From contig NZ_MUYT01000007.1 in NCBI RefSeq assembly GCF_002014765.1, positions 205,288 to 269,287 on the forward strand: a stretch of 64,000 nt of DNA, read 5' to 3'. The position numbers were made by a program, and so were the translations under genes. This document shows positions 26,817-37,257 of this stretch, piece by piece (position 1 is the first letter of the stretch; the number at the start of each line of letters is the position of its first letter). The DNA is from Lwoffella lincolnii (lineage in GTDB: Bacteria > Pseudomonadota > Gammaproteobacteria > Pseudomonadales > Moraxellaceae). The notes under the pieces are model-generated. The model was not told where the DNA came from and ran no database searches. It saw nothing but the letters and a program-made list of their open reading frames with translations.

Positions 26817-28070
26817 ATGAACACCACCAACCAACCATCAAACAGCCAAGCTTATATTGACCGTGAAGAGCAATACGGCGCTCACAACTATCACCCTTTG
26901 CCTGTGGTATTAAGCCGTGGCGAGGGGGTGCATGTTTGGGATGTTGAGGGCAAACAGTATTATGATTTTTTATCTGCCTATTCAGCGGTCAATCAAGGGC
27001 ATTGCCACCCCAAAATCATCGCCACTTTAACCGAACAAGCCAAAACGCTGACCTTAACATCAAGGGCATTTCACAGTGATAAGCTCGGTGAGTTTGAAGC
27101 CTTTGCCTGTGACTATTTTGGCTATGATAAACTTTTGCCGATGAACACGGGCGCAGAAGCGGTAGAAACCGCCATTAAAATTTGTCGAAAATGGGCATAC
27201 GAGAAAAAAGGCATTGATGAAAACCAAGCCAAAATCATTGTCTGTGAGAATAATTTTCACGGTCGTACCACCACCATCATCTCATTTTCTAACGATGAAA
27301 ATGCTCGTAAAAACTTCGGCCCTTATACCCAAGGTTTTATTAAAGTTGAATACGACAATCTTCAAGCCTTAGAGCAAGCGTTAACTGATAATCAAGATGT
27401 GGCAGGGTTTTTGGTTGAGCCAATCCAAGGTGAAGCGGGTGTGTATGTGCCATCTGAAGGTTATCTTGCCAAAGCCAAAGCCCTTTGCGATAAGCATAAT
27501 GTGCTGTTTTTAGGCGATGAAATCCAAACGGGCATTGCTCGCACAGGCAAATTACTTGCCCTTGACCATGAAAATGTGCGTCCTGACATCTTAATTTTGG
27601 GCAAAGCCGTCTCTGGTGGCGTTTATCCTGTGTCAGTGGTCATGGCAGATGATGACATCATGAATGTCATTCGCCCAGGACAGCATGGCTCAACTTATGG
27701 CGGCAATCCGCTGGGGGCAGCGGTTGCCAAAACCGCTTTAGAGGTGGTGCGTGATGACAACTTAGCGGACAATGCTGATAAGCTTGGGCATATCTTTCGG
27801 GAAGAGATGCAAAAGTTGGTGGATAAGCATGAGCTTTTAACCTTGGTGCGTGGTAAGGGATTGCTCAATGCGGTGGTCATCAATGACACCGAAGACAGCA
27901 GTACGGCTTGGGACTTATGTTTGGCACTCAAAGAAAATGGACTGCTTGCCAAACCCACACACGGCAACATCATTCGATTTGCCCCACCGCTTGTGATGAC
28001 TGAAACCCAACTGCGTGAGTGTGTGGACATCATCGCCAAAACGGTCGCCAAGTTTGAAGCAGACAGATGA
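26817..28070 (+). CDS. rocD: Ornithine aminotransferase
   Basis: This PLP enzyme converts ornithine and 2-oxoglutarate to glutamate semialdehyde and glutamate, completing arginase-route arginine use. The 417-aa class-III aminotransferase begins with the typical EEQYGAHNYHPLPVVLSRGEG stretch (in parts), and has YSAVNQGHCHPKI, MNTGAEAVETAIK, the FLGDEIQTGIARTG cofactor motif and the PLP lysine in ILGKAVSGGVYP. TTAAGGAC lies ahead of ATG 26817. It is co-oriented with arginase and ends at a strong terminator. Confidence 0.95.
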   Translation: MNTTNQPSNSQAYIDREEQYGAHNYHPLPVVLSRGEGVHVWDVEGKQYYDFLSAYSAVNQGHCHPKIIATLTEQAKTLTLTSRAFHSDKLGEFEAFACDYFGYDKLLPMNTGAEAVETAIKICRKWAYEKKGIDENQAKIIVCENNFHGRTTTIISFSNDENARKNFGPYTQGFIKVEYDNLQALEQALTDNQDVAGFLVEPIQGEAGVYVPSEGYLAKAKALCDKHNVLFLGDEIQTGIARTGKLLALDHENVRPDILILGKAVSGGVYPVSVVMADDDIMNVIRPGQHGSTYGGNPLGAAVAKTALEVVRDDNLADNADKLGHIFREEMQKLVDKHELLTLVRGKGLLNAVVINDTEDSSTAWDLCLALKENGLLAKPTHGNIIRFAPPLVMTETQLRECVDIIAKTVAKFEADR

Positions 28071-28144
28071 TATGATGGTTTTAATGGGTCAGTTTGTCAT
28101 TTAAGCCCATTTATCATTTAAGCCCTTTTTATGGTTTAAAACTT

Positions 28145-28184
28145 AAGCCGTGTTATGCCTTTTGCTAACACGGCTTGTTTTTTG
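28145..28184 (+). terminator. Terminator of the rocF-rocD unit
   Basis: AAGCCGTGTTA and TAACACGGCTT pair perfectly over 11 bp around a 10-nt loop, followed by GTTTTTT. Confidence 0.92.
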
Positions 28185-28510
28185 ACCTGCCTTTAATGAG
28201 CTAAATTAAAAGGGTGTTTGAAGGCCGAAAGCCATAAGAACTAAAGCTTTATTTTTAAAACATTATTTTTGGTTTTTTTATCATTTTATATTATAGCCGC
28301 TGGAAATCACAGGTTGGATAGATCAAAAAGAAGCCTATCTATTAATATGTTCAATAGATTGATAAATATAGGCATAAAAAATAAATAAATATTATGAAAT
28401 AGCAAAAGATAGTATTTTTGCTGGACTAATCACATTAATTAAGAGTGCAACATTAATAACTCAAACTCCTTGGAATGCAAAAAGTAAACAATTATAAGGT
28501 TTTTAACTAA
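28185..28510. other. AT-rich intergenic region
   Basis: No gene or clear hairpin is seen. The stretch is visibly richer in A/T than its surroundings, like the small gene that follows. The AT-rich block runs roughly from 28235 to 28925. Confidence 0.5.
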
Positions 28511-28921
28511 ATGGCGATTTTTAAATATGTATTAAGTTTTTATTTTAAGGTTATTTTTTTAATATCCATATCAATATTTTTGGCATACTTATTTCTAGCA
28601 AAAGAAACAGCTTATTATTACTGTGATGAAATTTGCATAACAATAATACAACACCATCAAGGTAGGGATACTTTTTTTAGAGTTTATGATGGAATTGTAT
28701 TAAGCAGATATTCATATTTATTTTTTTCTTATGCTGAGTATCCTCCTGAGACATATGTGTATATAAAAAATAAAAAAATGAACGGAAAAATAGTTGTAGA
28801 GAATTTTATTGAACCGATTCGATATAAAGGCATATTGAATAATACAACCTTCCATGTAGCACCTTATGACAGTGAGGAAATTAAATATAGAGATCTAAGA
28901 TACTTGTATTTATTTTTTTGA
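28511..28921 (+). CDS. Small membrane-anchored protein of unknown function
   Basis: I do not recognise this 136-aa protein. It has one N-terminal membrane segment (about residues 6-29, VLSFYFKVIFLISISIFLAY), then a soluble part rich in Tyr, Phe, Ile and Lys. Its two cysteines (YYYCDEICIT) follow the anchor and could form a disulfide if exported. Base composition and codon choice are much more AT-rich than neighbours, which suggests recent acquisition or low expression. The upstream AAGG lies 12 bp from the ATG, so the ribosome-binding site is weak. It could be an immunity-like or orphan accessory gene, but nothing in the sequence shows this. Confidence 0.55.
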   Translation: MAIFKYVLSFYFKVIFLISISIFLAYLFLAKETAYYYCDEICITIIQHHQGRDTFFRVYDGIVLSRYSYLFFSYAEYPPETYVYIKNKKMNGKIVVENFIEPIRYKGILNNTTFHVAPYDSEEIKYRDLRYLYLFF

Positions 28922-28982
28922 TAAAGCCAAAACCATGTCAATGATGTATTCTTGGATTGAAGTTTGGCTTAATTTGGTCGGA

Positions 28983-29444
28983 TTATTTAGTCGGGTTATG
29001 TTGAAGCGTTTGCTGATATGCCGTATCCAACTGCTTGGTTGTCAACAGCTCTTGTATGACTGGAAAAACCTCTCGCTCTTCAAAGCGGATATGGTCGTAT
29101 AACGCTTGTGCCAAGGCATGTAAATCATCAATGGTTGGGTGGCTGGCAGACTCAGTCAGCTGACTTAATGTGCGTAACTGCTCATGTTCGGCAAGCAGCT
29201 GCTTACCAAGCGCCATCACTTTGGGGTGGTTGCCATGATTTGCCAATAAAGGGGCAACCAAATATCTCTCTTCAATCGCAAAATGTGCGATTCGGTCATC
29301 ATGAACATATGCCACCAATGCTTGCCAATGCCTAAAAATGTCATCAGTCGTGCTGTCTTTGGGGCATTGCATGGCTTGACGAGATAGGCTTAAGCCAAGC
29401 TGATGCTGTCGAGATAAGGGGCGAAGCTGTTCTATGCGGTACAT
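28983..29444 (-). CDS. Hemerythrin-like HHE-domain protein
   Basis: The 153-aa protein is mainly helical and has the spacing of hemerythrin-type metal ligands: LSRQHQLGLSLS, then HFAIEERYLVAPLL, LLAEHEQLRTL and YDHIRFEEREVFPVIQ. Such proteins bind a di-iron centre and are linked to oxygen, nitric oxide or iron-sulfur repair stress; which applies here is unknown. The frame is open to 29579, but ATG 29444 has CAGGAC upstream and begins at the conserved helix. It is divergent from the phosphate transporter. Confidence 0.82.
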   Translation of the reverse strand: MYRIEQLRPLSRQHQLGLSLSRQAMQCPKDSTTDDIFRHWQALVAYVHDDRIAHFAIEERYLVAPLLANHGNHPKVMALGKQLLAEHEQLRTLSQLTESASHPTIDDLHALAQALYDHIRFEEREVFPVIQELLTTKQLDTAYQQTLQHNPTK

Positions 29445-29646
29445 AAACGGATGTCCTGAGTTAAAAATAGATATAATAAACCATGAAATGCAGTTTGTTT
29501 GATTGACTGGTGATGATAAATGAGTACCATACTGATTATTTTTAGAAGTTACGTACTTTAACCTTTTAATTTGGTGCATTTGCTTTAAGTGTTTAAGTAT
29601 TCACATATTTTTAGTACTTAAGTAGTATTAGGCATTGGGAGATATT

Positions 29647-31251
29647 ATGCAATCATCTTCTGGGGCAACGCAAACGACGCAAGTTGGTTCTTTTAAGGTC
29701 AATGTGGTGTTTGCGGCAGTGTTGATTGGTTTTACGCTTTATTTTATTTGGTGGGGATTGGGCTACACAAATTATAACAACACATGGTTATTTATTATTG
29801 CCACATTATTCGCTGTCTTTATGGCGTTTAATGTTGGGGGTAATGACGTTGCCAATTCATTTGGCACATCTGTTGGGGCAGGTACGCTGACCATTCCACA
29901 AGCATTAGGTGTGGCAGCGATTTTTGAAGTGTCTGGGGCGGTGATTGCTGGCGGTGAAGTGACGGACACCATTCGTAAAGGCATCGTGGACTTAGAAGCG
30001 ATGCACATTGAGCCGTTACAGTTTGTGTTTGTCATGATGGCATCTTTGGTTGCAGCGGCATTTTGGTTGTTGTTTGCGACCAAAAAAGGCTGGCCAGTTT
30101 CAACCACGCATTCCATCATTGGTGGTATCGTTGGTGCATCGGTTACATTAGGCTTTATGCTTGGTGGCAGTGATTCAGGGCTGTCATTGGTTCAATGGAA
30201 TAAAATAGGTGGCATTACTGTGTCATGGGTGTTGTCTCCTGTGCTTGGTGGCATTGCGTCGTATGTGCTGTTTTATCACATCAAAAAGCACATCTTAAGC
30301 TATAATGACTCAGCTCAAGAGCTTATCAGTCAACTTAATCAGCAAAAAAAACTGACTTTAGAAGAAGATAGGCAAGCCTTTGAACGATTGAGTGATTTAC
30401 AAAAGTTATCTTATACAGGGTCATTGGTGAGAGATGCCCATTTATTTACGATAAAAAATGTAAATGTATCAGAAGCTGATTTCAAAACCCCTTATTACAA
30501 AAAGTTGTATCAGATTGAGCAAAAAAAATATCAGCTACAAGCCTTTAAAGCACTACAAACTTGGGTGCCTTTGGTGGCAGCGTTGGCTGGTATGATTGTC
30601 TCAGCAATGCTGTTGTTTAAAGGGTTAAAAAACTTAGATTTGGGGATATCCATGCTTGGCAAATTTTTGCTGATGGGCATGATTGGTGTGGCGATTTGGA
30701 TGGCAACTTTTGTCTATGCCAAAACCCTAAAAACAGACGAAAATCTTGATAGAGCCACGTTTGTTATGTTTAGCTGGATGCAGGTATTTACCGCTTCTGG
30801 CTTTGCTTTTAGTCATGGTTCAAATGACATTGCCAATGCCATTGGGCCTTTTGCCGCCATCATGGACGTGATACGCACCCAATCTGTACAAGCTCAAGCG
30901 GCTGTGCCGATGATAGCGATGGTTACCTTTGGGGTGGCGTTGATTGTGGGGCTGTGGTTTATTGGTAAAGAGGTTATCCAAACGGTGGGTAAAAACTTAG
31001 CAGAAATGCACCCTGCTTCAGGCTTTACAGCTGAGTTGTCTGCCGCTGGCGTGGTGATGATGGCGTCATTTTTGGGTTTGCCTGTGTCTAGTACGCACAT
31101 TTTAGTGGGTGCGGTGTTGGGCATTGGTTTGGTCAATCAAAATGCCAACTGGGGCTTGATGAAACCCATTGTATTAGCGTGGGTAACTACCTTACCAGCC
31201 GCTGCAATCATCTCAGCGTTGAGTTTTGTGTTGTTTCATGCAATCTTTTAA
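29647..31251 (+). CDS. pit: PiT-family inorganic phosphate transporter
   Basis: This 534-aa membrane protein has the duplicated PiT signature: GGNDVANSFGTSVGAGTLT in the first half and SHGSNDIANAIGPFAAI in the second. About ten membrane helices are visible, with a hydrophilic loop of about 100 residues between the halves. PiT proteins bring in metal-phosphate with protons. GGGAG lies just before ATG 29647. No PhoU/DUF47 partner gene, often paired with this family, is adjacent. Confidence 0.92.
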   Translation: MQSSSGATQTTQVGSFKVNVVFAAVLIGFTLYFIWWGLGYTNYNNTWLFIIATLFAVFMAFNVGGNDVANSFGTSVGAGTLTIPQALGVAAIFEVSGAVIAGGEVTDTIRKGIVDLEAMHIEPLQFVFVMMASLVAAAFWLLFATKKGWPVSTTHSIIGGIVGASVTLGFMLGGSDSGLSLVQWNKIGGITVSWVLSPVLGGIASYVLFYHIKKHILSYNDSAQELISQLNQQKKLTLEEDRQAFERLSDLQKLSYTGSLVRDAHLFTIKNVNVSEADFKTPYYKKLYQIEQKKYQLQAFKALQTWVPLVAALAGMIVSAMLLFKGLKNLDLGISMLGKFLLMGMIGVAIWMATFVYAKTLKTDENLDRATFVMFSWMQVFTASGFAFSHGSNDIANAIGPFAAIMDVIRTQSVQAQAAVPMIAMVTFGVALIVGLWFIGKEVIQTVGKNLAEMHPASGFTAELSAAGVVMMASFLGLPVSSTHILVGAVLGIGLVNQNANWGLMKPIVLAWVTTLPAAAIISALSFVLFHAIF

Positions 31252-31402
31252 GCTATGAGACAGTATCTTGGTAAAATTGATAAAAGGCAACGACTTGGTG
31301 ATTATAAAGGTGATATGGTTATTTATTGGATATGACCATTTGAACAATCGCCCTAGAACAGTGCTAAGATTTAAACTGTCTATTTTTTTATTAAAATTTT
31401 AT

Positions 31403-34400
31403 CTATAAATAAATATTAAATTTTACAAATGGCACTATCAAATAGTGGGAAGTTTCAACACCATGATACTGATGCTTTTTGTACCAAGTCATGTCTTGTT
31501 GATAAAACAGGGTTGTGGTAAACCCTGCCAACTGTATGGTTGTGATGTTAAGTTTCGCCATGTTAAGTTGTGCTGTTAAATAACGAGAAAACTGACAAAT
31601 AAGTTGGTTTTTTGGTGAGTAAATACCATCAGGCACCCTGTTTTTTTGCCAACTTTTCACCAAAAATTGATTAAAAACATTATCAAGCTTGCCCCAGCCA
31701 TCTTTAACAAAAATTTGAGTAACAAATTCTCGCCCTTGTTTACTCACTAAAGCTTTTGGTGTCAGTACGATTTCTTCAAGTTGTAAGTAACGGTGGAAGC
31801 TTAGATATTTTGGCTTACTGACTGTTTTAATGGTGCATAGATGACCTTGTTTAGCCAATAAGTCAGCTAAGCGTTGATGGTGATTATATTGATGTTGCAA
31901 GATGGTCAGTGATTGCTTGGCTCGTGTCAGAGCCACATATAAAGGTCTGACCGTATCTTGGCCATTTTCCTGATGGCTACTGATTTGGTTACTGATTTGG
32001 TCGATAACATAGACATGGTCAAATTCCATGCCCTTGGCACTGTGATAACTGAGTAAATAAACGGCTTTTTTACTGTCATATTGTGCCATTTCAAGCCGTT
32101 GCAATACTTGTTCATAGGTAACATCAGCCAAGTCTGAAATGCTATTTAAGATAGCCTGCCACGCCTTATCTAAAGCGGTTAAATGTTGTTCTTCTCGCCA
32201 ATTTTCTAAAAATATGGTAACTTGTCCAGTGATTATTGCTAAGCGTTCATTATCTAAGAACTGGCACAAAGCCTGCCCAATAAAGCTATTTAACGGAATT
32301 AACTGCTCGCTTTCATTGTAGCGTTGGCTGTTTATGCCTAAAATTTCTAAATAATGCTGTATGGCATCAAAGCATTGCCATTTGGGGGCTAAAATGGCAA
32401 TGCTTGGTTGATGCTCTAAACTTTCAAATTCAGCCAGTTTGGCTTGAATATCTTGAGCAATCCAACTTGCCATATCAATACCTTTTGGCTGATGAAATGT
32501 GCCATGGCGAATCGGTAAATCTGGGTGAGTATGAGTGGGCTGGACGCTATTATCAGCATCTTTTAACCGCTCTTCATTAGGTAATGACTGACTGATAAAG
32601 TCATTGGCAAGATTCACGATATTATCTGCACTGCGGTAATTATTAAGCAAATAATATTTTTGTGAAACATCAATATGATAATGTTGTTCAAATTGCTGAA
32701 TGAATTCAATACTTGCCCCACGAAAGGCGTATAAATTTTGGTCATCATCGCCCACAACCATCAGATAACCACGCTGTTCATAGTTACTTAATGAACTGTT
32801 ACTTGATGAACTGTTATCAGTGATGTCATCTTTAACTTCTTGTAAATCGGCTAAAAGCCCAATCAGCTCATATTGATACTCATCAATATCTTGAAACTCA
32901 TCAACCATGATATATTGAAAATATTGGGGAGACTCTTTAAGCTGGGCAATTGCTTGCTCAATGAGCCATTGATAACGGGCATTATTTCGCCGTTTGTCAT
33001 CATTTTTTTCTTCATTTAGATGAGCAATTTTAGAACAAATTTCGTCCAGTTGTTCATTGGTGGCATCTTTTTCTGACAATCCTGTGATTTGGCGGGCTAA
33101 GGCATGGAAAGTCAAAATCGTTACGCCATTGGCATTATTCCCCACTAAGGCTTTTAAGCGGCCTTGCAATTCACACACTGCCAAACGGTTATAAGCTAAA
33201 ATCAATATTTTTTCAGGTCTAATCTCTTCAATCATCAACAGATGAGCGACCCGATGCACGACAACCGTGGTTTTACCTGAACCGGGTCCTGCTAAAATCA
33301 TAGATGCACGGCTTTTATCTTCAATGATTTGCTTTTGTACATTACTTAAATGGCTGGGTAAAATCAGTTTTTTATAATCTTTGAGATAAGGGCGAGTAAC
33401 ATCGGTGTCTTTGGGAATATATTGCTTAACCACGTGAGCTAACGGATATCTAAAGTAGTCTTCCATCAGTGAGCGTTTGGTGTTCATGTCGCTATTAAGC
33501 CAATGATTTAACACATGAATCCGCATACAACGGTCAGTATAATGTTGTTGTAAGTAACGATAAGCAACGGCGTTATATGGTTTTTTGGTTTTATTCGCAC
33601 CAATAAAGAAAATCGCATTGGCATCATCATCAAGGCGTGATAGCTCGATGATGCGTAATCTTTGTAGCTGTTCAAGTTGGTGCAAAATGGTTATTGGTGA
33701 GCGATTGAGTTGCTCAGCAATATCGTCCAATGAGAAATTTACCCCCACTTCTTTCCCCTTGCCATCAAGCTTGGCAAAAATATACTCATCAAGCAGTGGA
33801 GCAAGTTGATTGATTTGCTGTTCGGCAAGGTTTCGCCAGTTGTGCCAATCATCGCTAAGCTGTTCAATTGCCAGTTGGTTTTTAGTTTCAATGGTTGAGC
33901 TGACGGTAAAATAATGCTTTGAGTGATATCGTGTGGCAATGATATTTAACGCTCGCAACATTGGAAAAATGTCTTTAGCGGTGCGGAATTGATACTGATG
34001 AGCCACAAGCCAATTATCCAAGGCTTTGCCATCAAAACGCTCAAACCCATCCACACTATCCATCTGTTGATAATGTGCTTGAAAAAAATCGCTATTAATA
34101 AAGGCTTTTAGGGCATCAAGGATACGTTTTTTCTTATTAAACTCACTTTTTAGATGCCTGACAGTATGGTTTAGGCGAATATTAACCACAATTTCCCATT
34201 GAGCAAATCCCAGTTTGACCAGTTGACGCAGTAGGTCTAGTAACTGCTTGACCGAATAGCCTAACGCCACGGCAAGCTCAGGCAAGTGGTAGCGAGTGGG
34301 CTGTGTTTCTGTGGTTTTATAAATACTGGTCTGGGTCGGTAAATTGTCGTTAATTTGCTGTAATTGGTGATACAGTTTAAGTAGTTTACTATTATGCTCT

Positions 34401-36922
34401 GCTGTGGGGCTTTGCAATGGTTTAATGGTAATAAAAGCAGGCTGTTGTTCTTTTTCAATCAATAAGCCGTAGCGTTCTAATGCCAATAGAGCCACACGAA
34501 TTTGGGTGTTAAGTTGTTCCACATCATCATCAATGCCTAAAATTGGCAACAACAAATTGCCTGCAAACCATTGGTCGCTAGGCTGTCTGCCTAGAATCGG
34601 TCTGATTTGCTCCCAGCAGTTTTTTAGAGTTTCGGTATTGGGAATACGAGAGAGGCGTTCTTGTTTAAACTGATTTTCGATGTCGCTATTGTCCCATAGC
34701 ATGTAGGCGTGAGCATGCTCATGGGATTTTCTTGCCCCACGCCCAATTTCTTGGACATACGATTCAAGATTATTTGGCACACCACTATGAATGACGGTAT
34801 GAATGCCTGCTTTATCAATGCCCATGCCAAAGGCATTGGTACAAACAATCACGTCCAGTTCATTGTTTTTGAACTGTTGTAAAATTTGCTTTTTCTGTGA
34901 TTCATCCAGTTTGCCATGATAGGCGACCGCTTTGAGATTCTGTTCAGCAAAGTGTTTGGCGTATGCTTCACAAGCTTTGCGGTTTCTCAGGTAGACAAGA
35001 GCGATACCTTGTTCGGGGTTTTCAAGATGGTTTTGCTCATACCAAGCTTGACGTTCATGCAAGATTTGATAAATTCTTGTCATGCGGTTGTCTTTTGCCA
35101 CTTGCTCAAAATGTGGGGTAATATTCTCACGCCAAATTGTTAGGTTATCGATAGGTGTACCATATTGCACCAAAGGTTTATTATTCGTTAAAGTAACCAG
35201 TTTATTGACCAATTCTTTATCCAAATCTTCTTTGACACGGCTAGAAGCAGTAGCGGTTACAAGGCTGACTCTTGGGGCAATAAATTCATATTCTCTAGCA
35301 GGTTCATTAACGGTTTTGGGCGTATTGCCTGCTAGCAAATCAAATTGATTGTCATTTTTACTGGGCTTTTTCGCCATTGCCTTGATGTCATTCTGCACTT
35401 TTTGGGCAATTTCGGAACCATAACAGGCAATAATGTGGTCAGCAATCCGTAAAAAATCAGGACGAAAATCTGTGCCCCATTGGCTTAAGGTATGAGCCTC
35501 ATCGAGTACCCAAAAGGCAGGCGTACGATTTTTAAGCAGTTGGCGAATGCTGTATGTACGTAAGCGTTCTGGGCTTAAATACAGGATATCGATATCACCT
35601 TGCCACACGCCTGTGATAATATTCTTTTGAGTCTCAGGCGTTTGCCCTGATGTCAGATAGGCGATACGGCTTTTATAGTTGGGCAGTTGGGTATGAAGAT
35701 TAATGACTTGGTCTTCAATCAAGGCTTTTAGTGGTGAAATAATAACGGTGAGCTGGCGTTGGTACTTGCTAAAAATAAGCGCAGGTAATTGAAAGGTGAG
35801 ACTTTTACCACCCCCCGTTGGCAAAATTCCTAATGGAATGTCTTGATTGGCGAGGGTGGCTTTGACAATTTGCATTTGTCCATCACGCAATTTGTCAAAA
35901 CCAAAAAATTCTTGACATTGGCTGTTAATCCAATCTTCATTAGTGGCATCAATCTGCCAAAAGGTGTCTTCAGCGTGTTGAAAACTCTGCTTATAAATCG
36001 GGTGTTTGGTAATCCACACAGGGCGACGGGCTTGTGGTTTATCAAAATAGCGTAGCCAATTAACAAAACATGCCAAACCTAGATACTGCCAAGAATGGGG
36101 AGTTTCTTTAAATATGCCTTTTTGCTGTTTGATTTTTTGTTTTTTAATTGTGTTACAAGCTTGCTGTAGCAATGCAACCAGTTCGGATTGATTGCCTTTA
36201 GGCATTTCACTTGTTATTGAATCCCAATCGAAGATGCAATCATCATCAATACAAAAATACTGGTTATTGGATAATTTCTCAAGATTGGGCAGTAGTTGAT
36301 GGTATAAGAACTGACTGTCTAACGGTAAATTGTTCCATGCTGTCAGACAAAGTTGAAAAATTATCTGACTTTCAACACAGTCCAACACAGGATTGTTATG
36401 GGTGGTATTGGCTTTATATAGTTTGGCTAACGCATGGGTAGGTTGATGTGGAATCAGCAGGCAACTTAGAATAAGCGTATCCCATGTTTTGACTTGCCAT
36501 TGAGACAGTGTATCATCGGTAACATTCAATTTCTCAATAGCCTTAAAAAAATCCACCAGTATTGGTAAATCAAATTCAACCAAATTATGCCCAGCTAAAT
36601 GGTCAGCAGTTTGAAAAATCTCAAAAAATAGACTTGCGTAACTGCTAAATAGCGTCTCATCAAATTGCCAATATAAATGACCAACGACAATCGCACCATC
36701 GAGTAGTTTTTGAGTGCTTGGTTCAATTTCTAGGTCAAGCCATACGATGGTATTTGGCTTTGATTGAACTTGCGCTAAAATGGTTTGAATGTCGCTAACT
36801 GCGGTTAGATTCTCAAAATATTTGCTAAAATTTACCTGTAGATATTCGCTTAAGCCTGCAATGGGATTGGGTGCTTTTGGGGGGTATGAAGCAGGTTCGA
36901 TAAGCTCGGGTATATTTAACAT
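31403..36922 (-). CDS. Exonuclease-RecQ-UvrD triple fusion helicase
   Basis: This single 1839-aa protein combines three enzyme modules. Residues about 55-200 look like a DEDD 3'-5' exonuclease (WLDLEIE with D63/E65; AGHNLVEFDLP at 110-120; a later NPVLDCVES). Residues about 335-770 are a RecQ-type SF2 helicase (FGFDKLRDGQ, PTGGGKS about 368-374, VLDEAHTLSQWGTDFRPDF, TNAFGMGIDKAGI, QEIGRGAR). A RecQ-C-like/winged-helix region follows. Residues about 1190-1690 are a UvrD-type SF1 helicase (AGPGSGKTTVVVHRV, YIMVDEFQDIDEYQYE, GDDDQNLYAFRGAS, LLNNYRSADNI, HSAKGMEFDHVYV, YVALTRAK). All key helicase motifs are intact. Similar large RecQ proteins with a UvrD half exist, but their job is unclear; DNA repair or defence is inference. 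Confidence 0.88.
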   Translation of the reverse strand: MLNIPELIEPASYPPKAPNPIAGLSEYLQVNFSKYFENLTAVSDIQTILAQVQSKPNTIVWLDLEIEPSTQKLLDGAIVVGHLYWQFDETLFSSYASLFFEIFQTADHLAGHNLVEFDLPILVDFFKAIEKLNVTDDTLSQWQVKTWDTLILSCLLIPHQPTHALAKLYKANTTHNNPVLDCVESQIIFQLCLTAWNNLPLDSQFLYHQLLPNLEKLSNNQYFCIDDDCIFDWDSITSEMPKGNQSELVALLQQACNTIKKQKIKQQKGIFKETPHSWQYLGLACFVNWLRYFDKPQARRPVWITKHPIYKQSFQHAEDTFWQIDATNEDWINSQCQEFFGFDKLRDGQMQIVKATLANQDIPLGILPTGGGKSLTFQLPALIFSKYQRQLTVIISPLKALIEDQVINLHTQLPNYKSRIAYLTSGQTPETQKNIITGVWQGDIDILYLSPERLRTYSIRQLLKNRTPAFWVLDEAHTLSQWGTDFRPDFLRIADHIIACYGSEIAQKVQNDIKAMAKKPSKNDNQFDLLAGNTPKTVNEPAREYEFIAPRVSLVTATASSRVKEDLDKELVNKLVTLTNNKPLVQYGTPIDNLTIWRENITPHFEQVAKDNRMTRIYQILHERQAWYEQNHLENPEQGIALVYLRNRKACEAYAKHFAEQNLKAVAYHGKLDESQKKQILQQFKNNELDVIVCTNAFGMGIDKAGIHTVIHSGVPNNLESYVQEIGRGARKSHEHAHAYMLWDNSDIENQFKQERLSRIPNTETLKNCWEQIRPILGRQPSDQWFAGNLLLPILGIDDDVEQLNTQIRVALLALERYGLLIEKEQQPAFITIKPLQSPTAEHNSKLLKLYHQLQQINDNLPTQTSIYKTTETQPTRYHLPELAVALGYSVKQLLDLLRQLVKLGFAQWEIVVNIRLNHTVRHLKSEFNKKKRILDALKAFINSDFFQAHYQQMDSVDGFERFDGKALDNWLVAHQYQFRTAKDIFPMLRALNIIATRYHSKHYFTVSSTIETKNQLAIEQLSDDWHNWRNLAEQQINQLAPLLDEYIFAKLDGKGKEVGVNFSLDDIAEQLNRSPITILHQLEQLQRLRIIELSRLDDDANAIFFIGANKTKKPYNAVAYRYLQQHYTDRCMRIHVLNHWLNSDMNTKRSLMEDYFRYPLAHVVKQYIPKDTDVTRPYLKDYKKLILPSHLSNVQKQIIEDKSRASMILAGPGSGKTTVVVHRVAHLLMIEEIRPEKILILAYNRLAVCELQGRLKALVGNNANGVTILTFHALARQITGLSEKDATNEQLDEICSKIAHLNEEKNDDKRRNNARYQWLIEQAIAQLKESPQYFQYIMVDEFQDIDEYQYELIGLLADLQEVKDDITDNSSSSNSSLSNYEQRGYLMVVGDDDQNLYAFRGASIEFIQQFEQHYHIDVSQKYYLLNNYRSADNIVNLANDFISQSLPNEERLKDADNSVQPTHTHPDLPIRHGTFHQPKGIDMASWIAQDIQAKLAEFESLEHQPSIAILAPKWQCFDAIQHYLEILGINSQRYNESEQLIPLNSFIGQALCQFLDNERLAIITGQVTIFLENWREEQHLTALDKAWQAILNSISDLADVTYEQVLQRLEMAQYDSKKAVYLLSYHSAKGMEFDHVYVIDQISNQISSHQENGQDTVRPLYVALTRAKQSLTILQHQYNHHQRLADLLAKQGHLCTIKTVSKPKYLSFHRYLQLEEIVLTPKALVSKQGREFVTQIFVKDGWGKLDNVFNQFLVKSWQKNRVPDGIYSPKNQLICQFSRYLTAQLNMAKLNITTIQLAGFTTTLFYQQDMTWYKKHQYHGVETSHYLIVPFVKFNIYL

Positions 36923-37257
36923 GATTTAACTCTGAATGTTTGAATGATTTAATTTTTAAGATAGATTGAGATAAGCCAAATCAATATAAGTGATATTGGC
37001 ATTATTTACAATTAAACTGTTTCTTGAAATTTAATTCAATCTGTTTCATAATATTTATGATGACTGAGTAACAAAAAAATGAATAAGTAACAAAAAAAAT
37101 ATCTTATAATATCCTATTAAATTAAAACTTGTGGCGTGTGTTAGTTAAGCGTCATTCAAGTAAAATCAGGACATGATTTAAACATTTAAAATTGTTCAAT
37201 TACTTCACATGTTAAAGTTCAATAAATTCACCCTTTTACCACACATGGCATTTTCTT
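36923..37257. other. Intergenic region between divergent genes
   Basis: The region separates the triple-fusion helicase (minus) from the CopD-like gene (plus), so promoters for both should lie here. It is AT-rich and contains a repeated AGTAACAAAAAAA segment (about 37067-37100). I could not assign promoter boxes with confidence. Confidence 0.5.
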
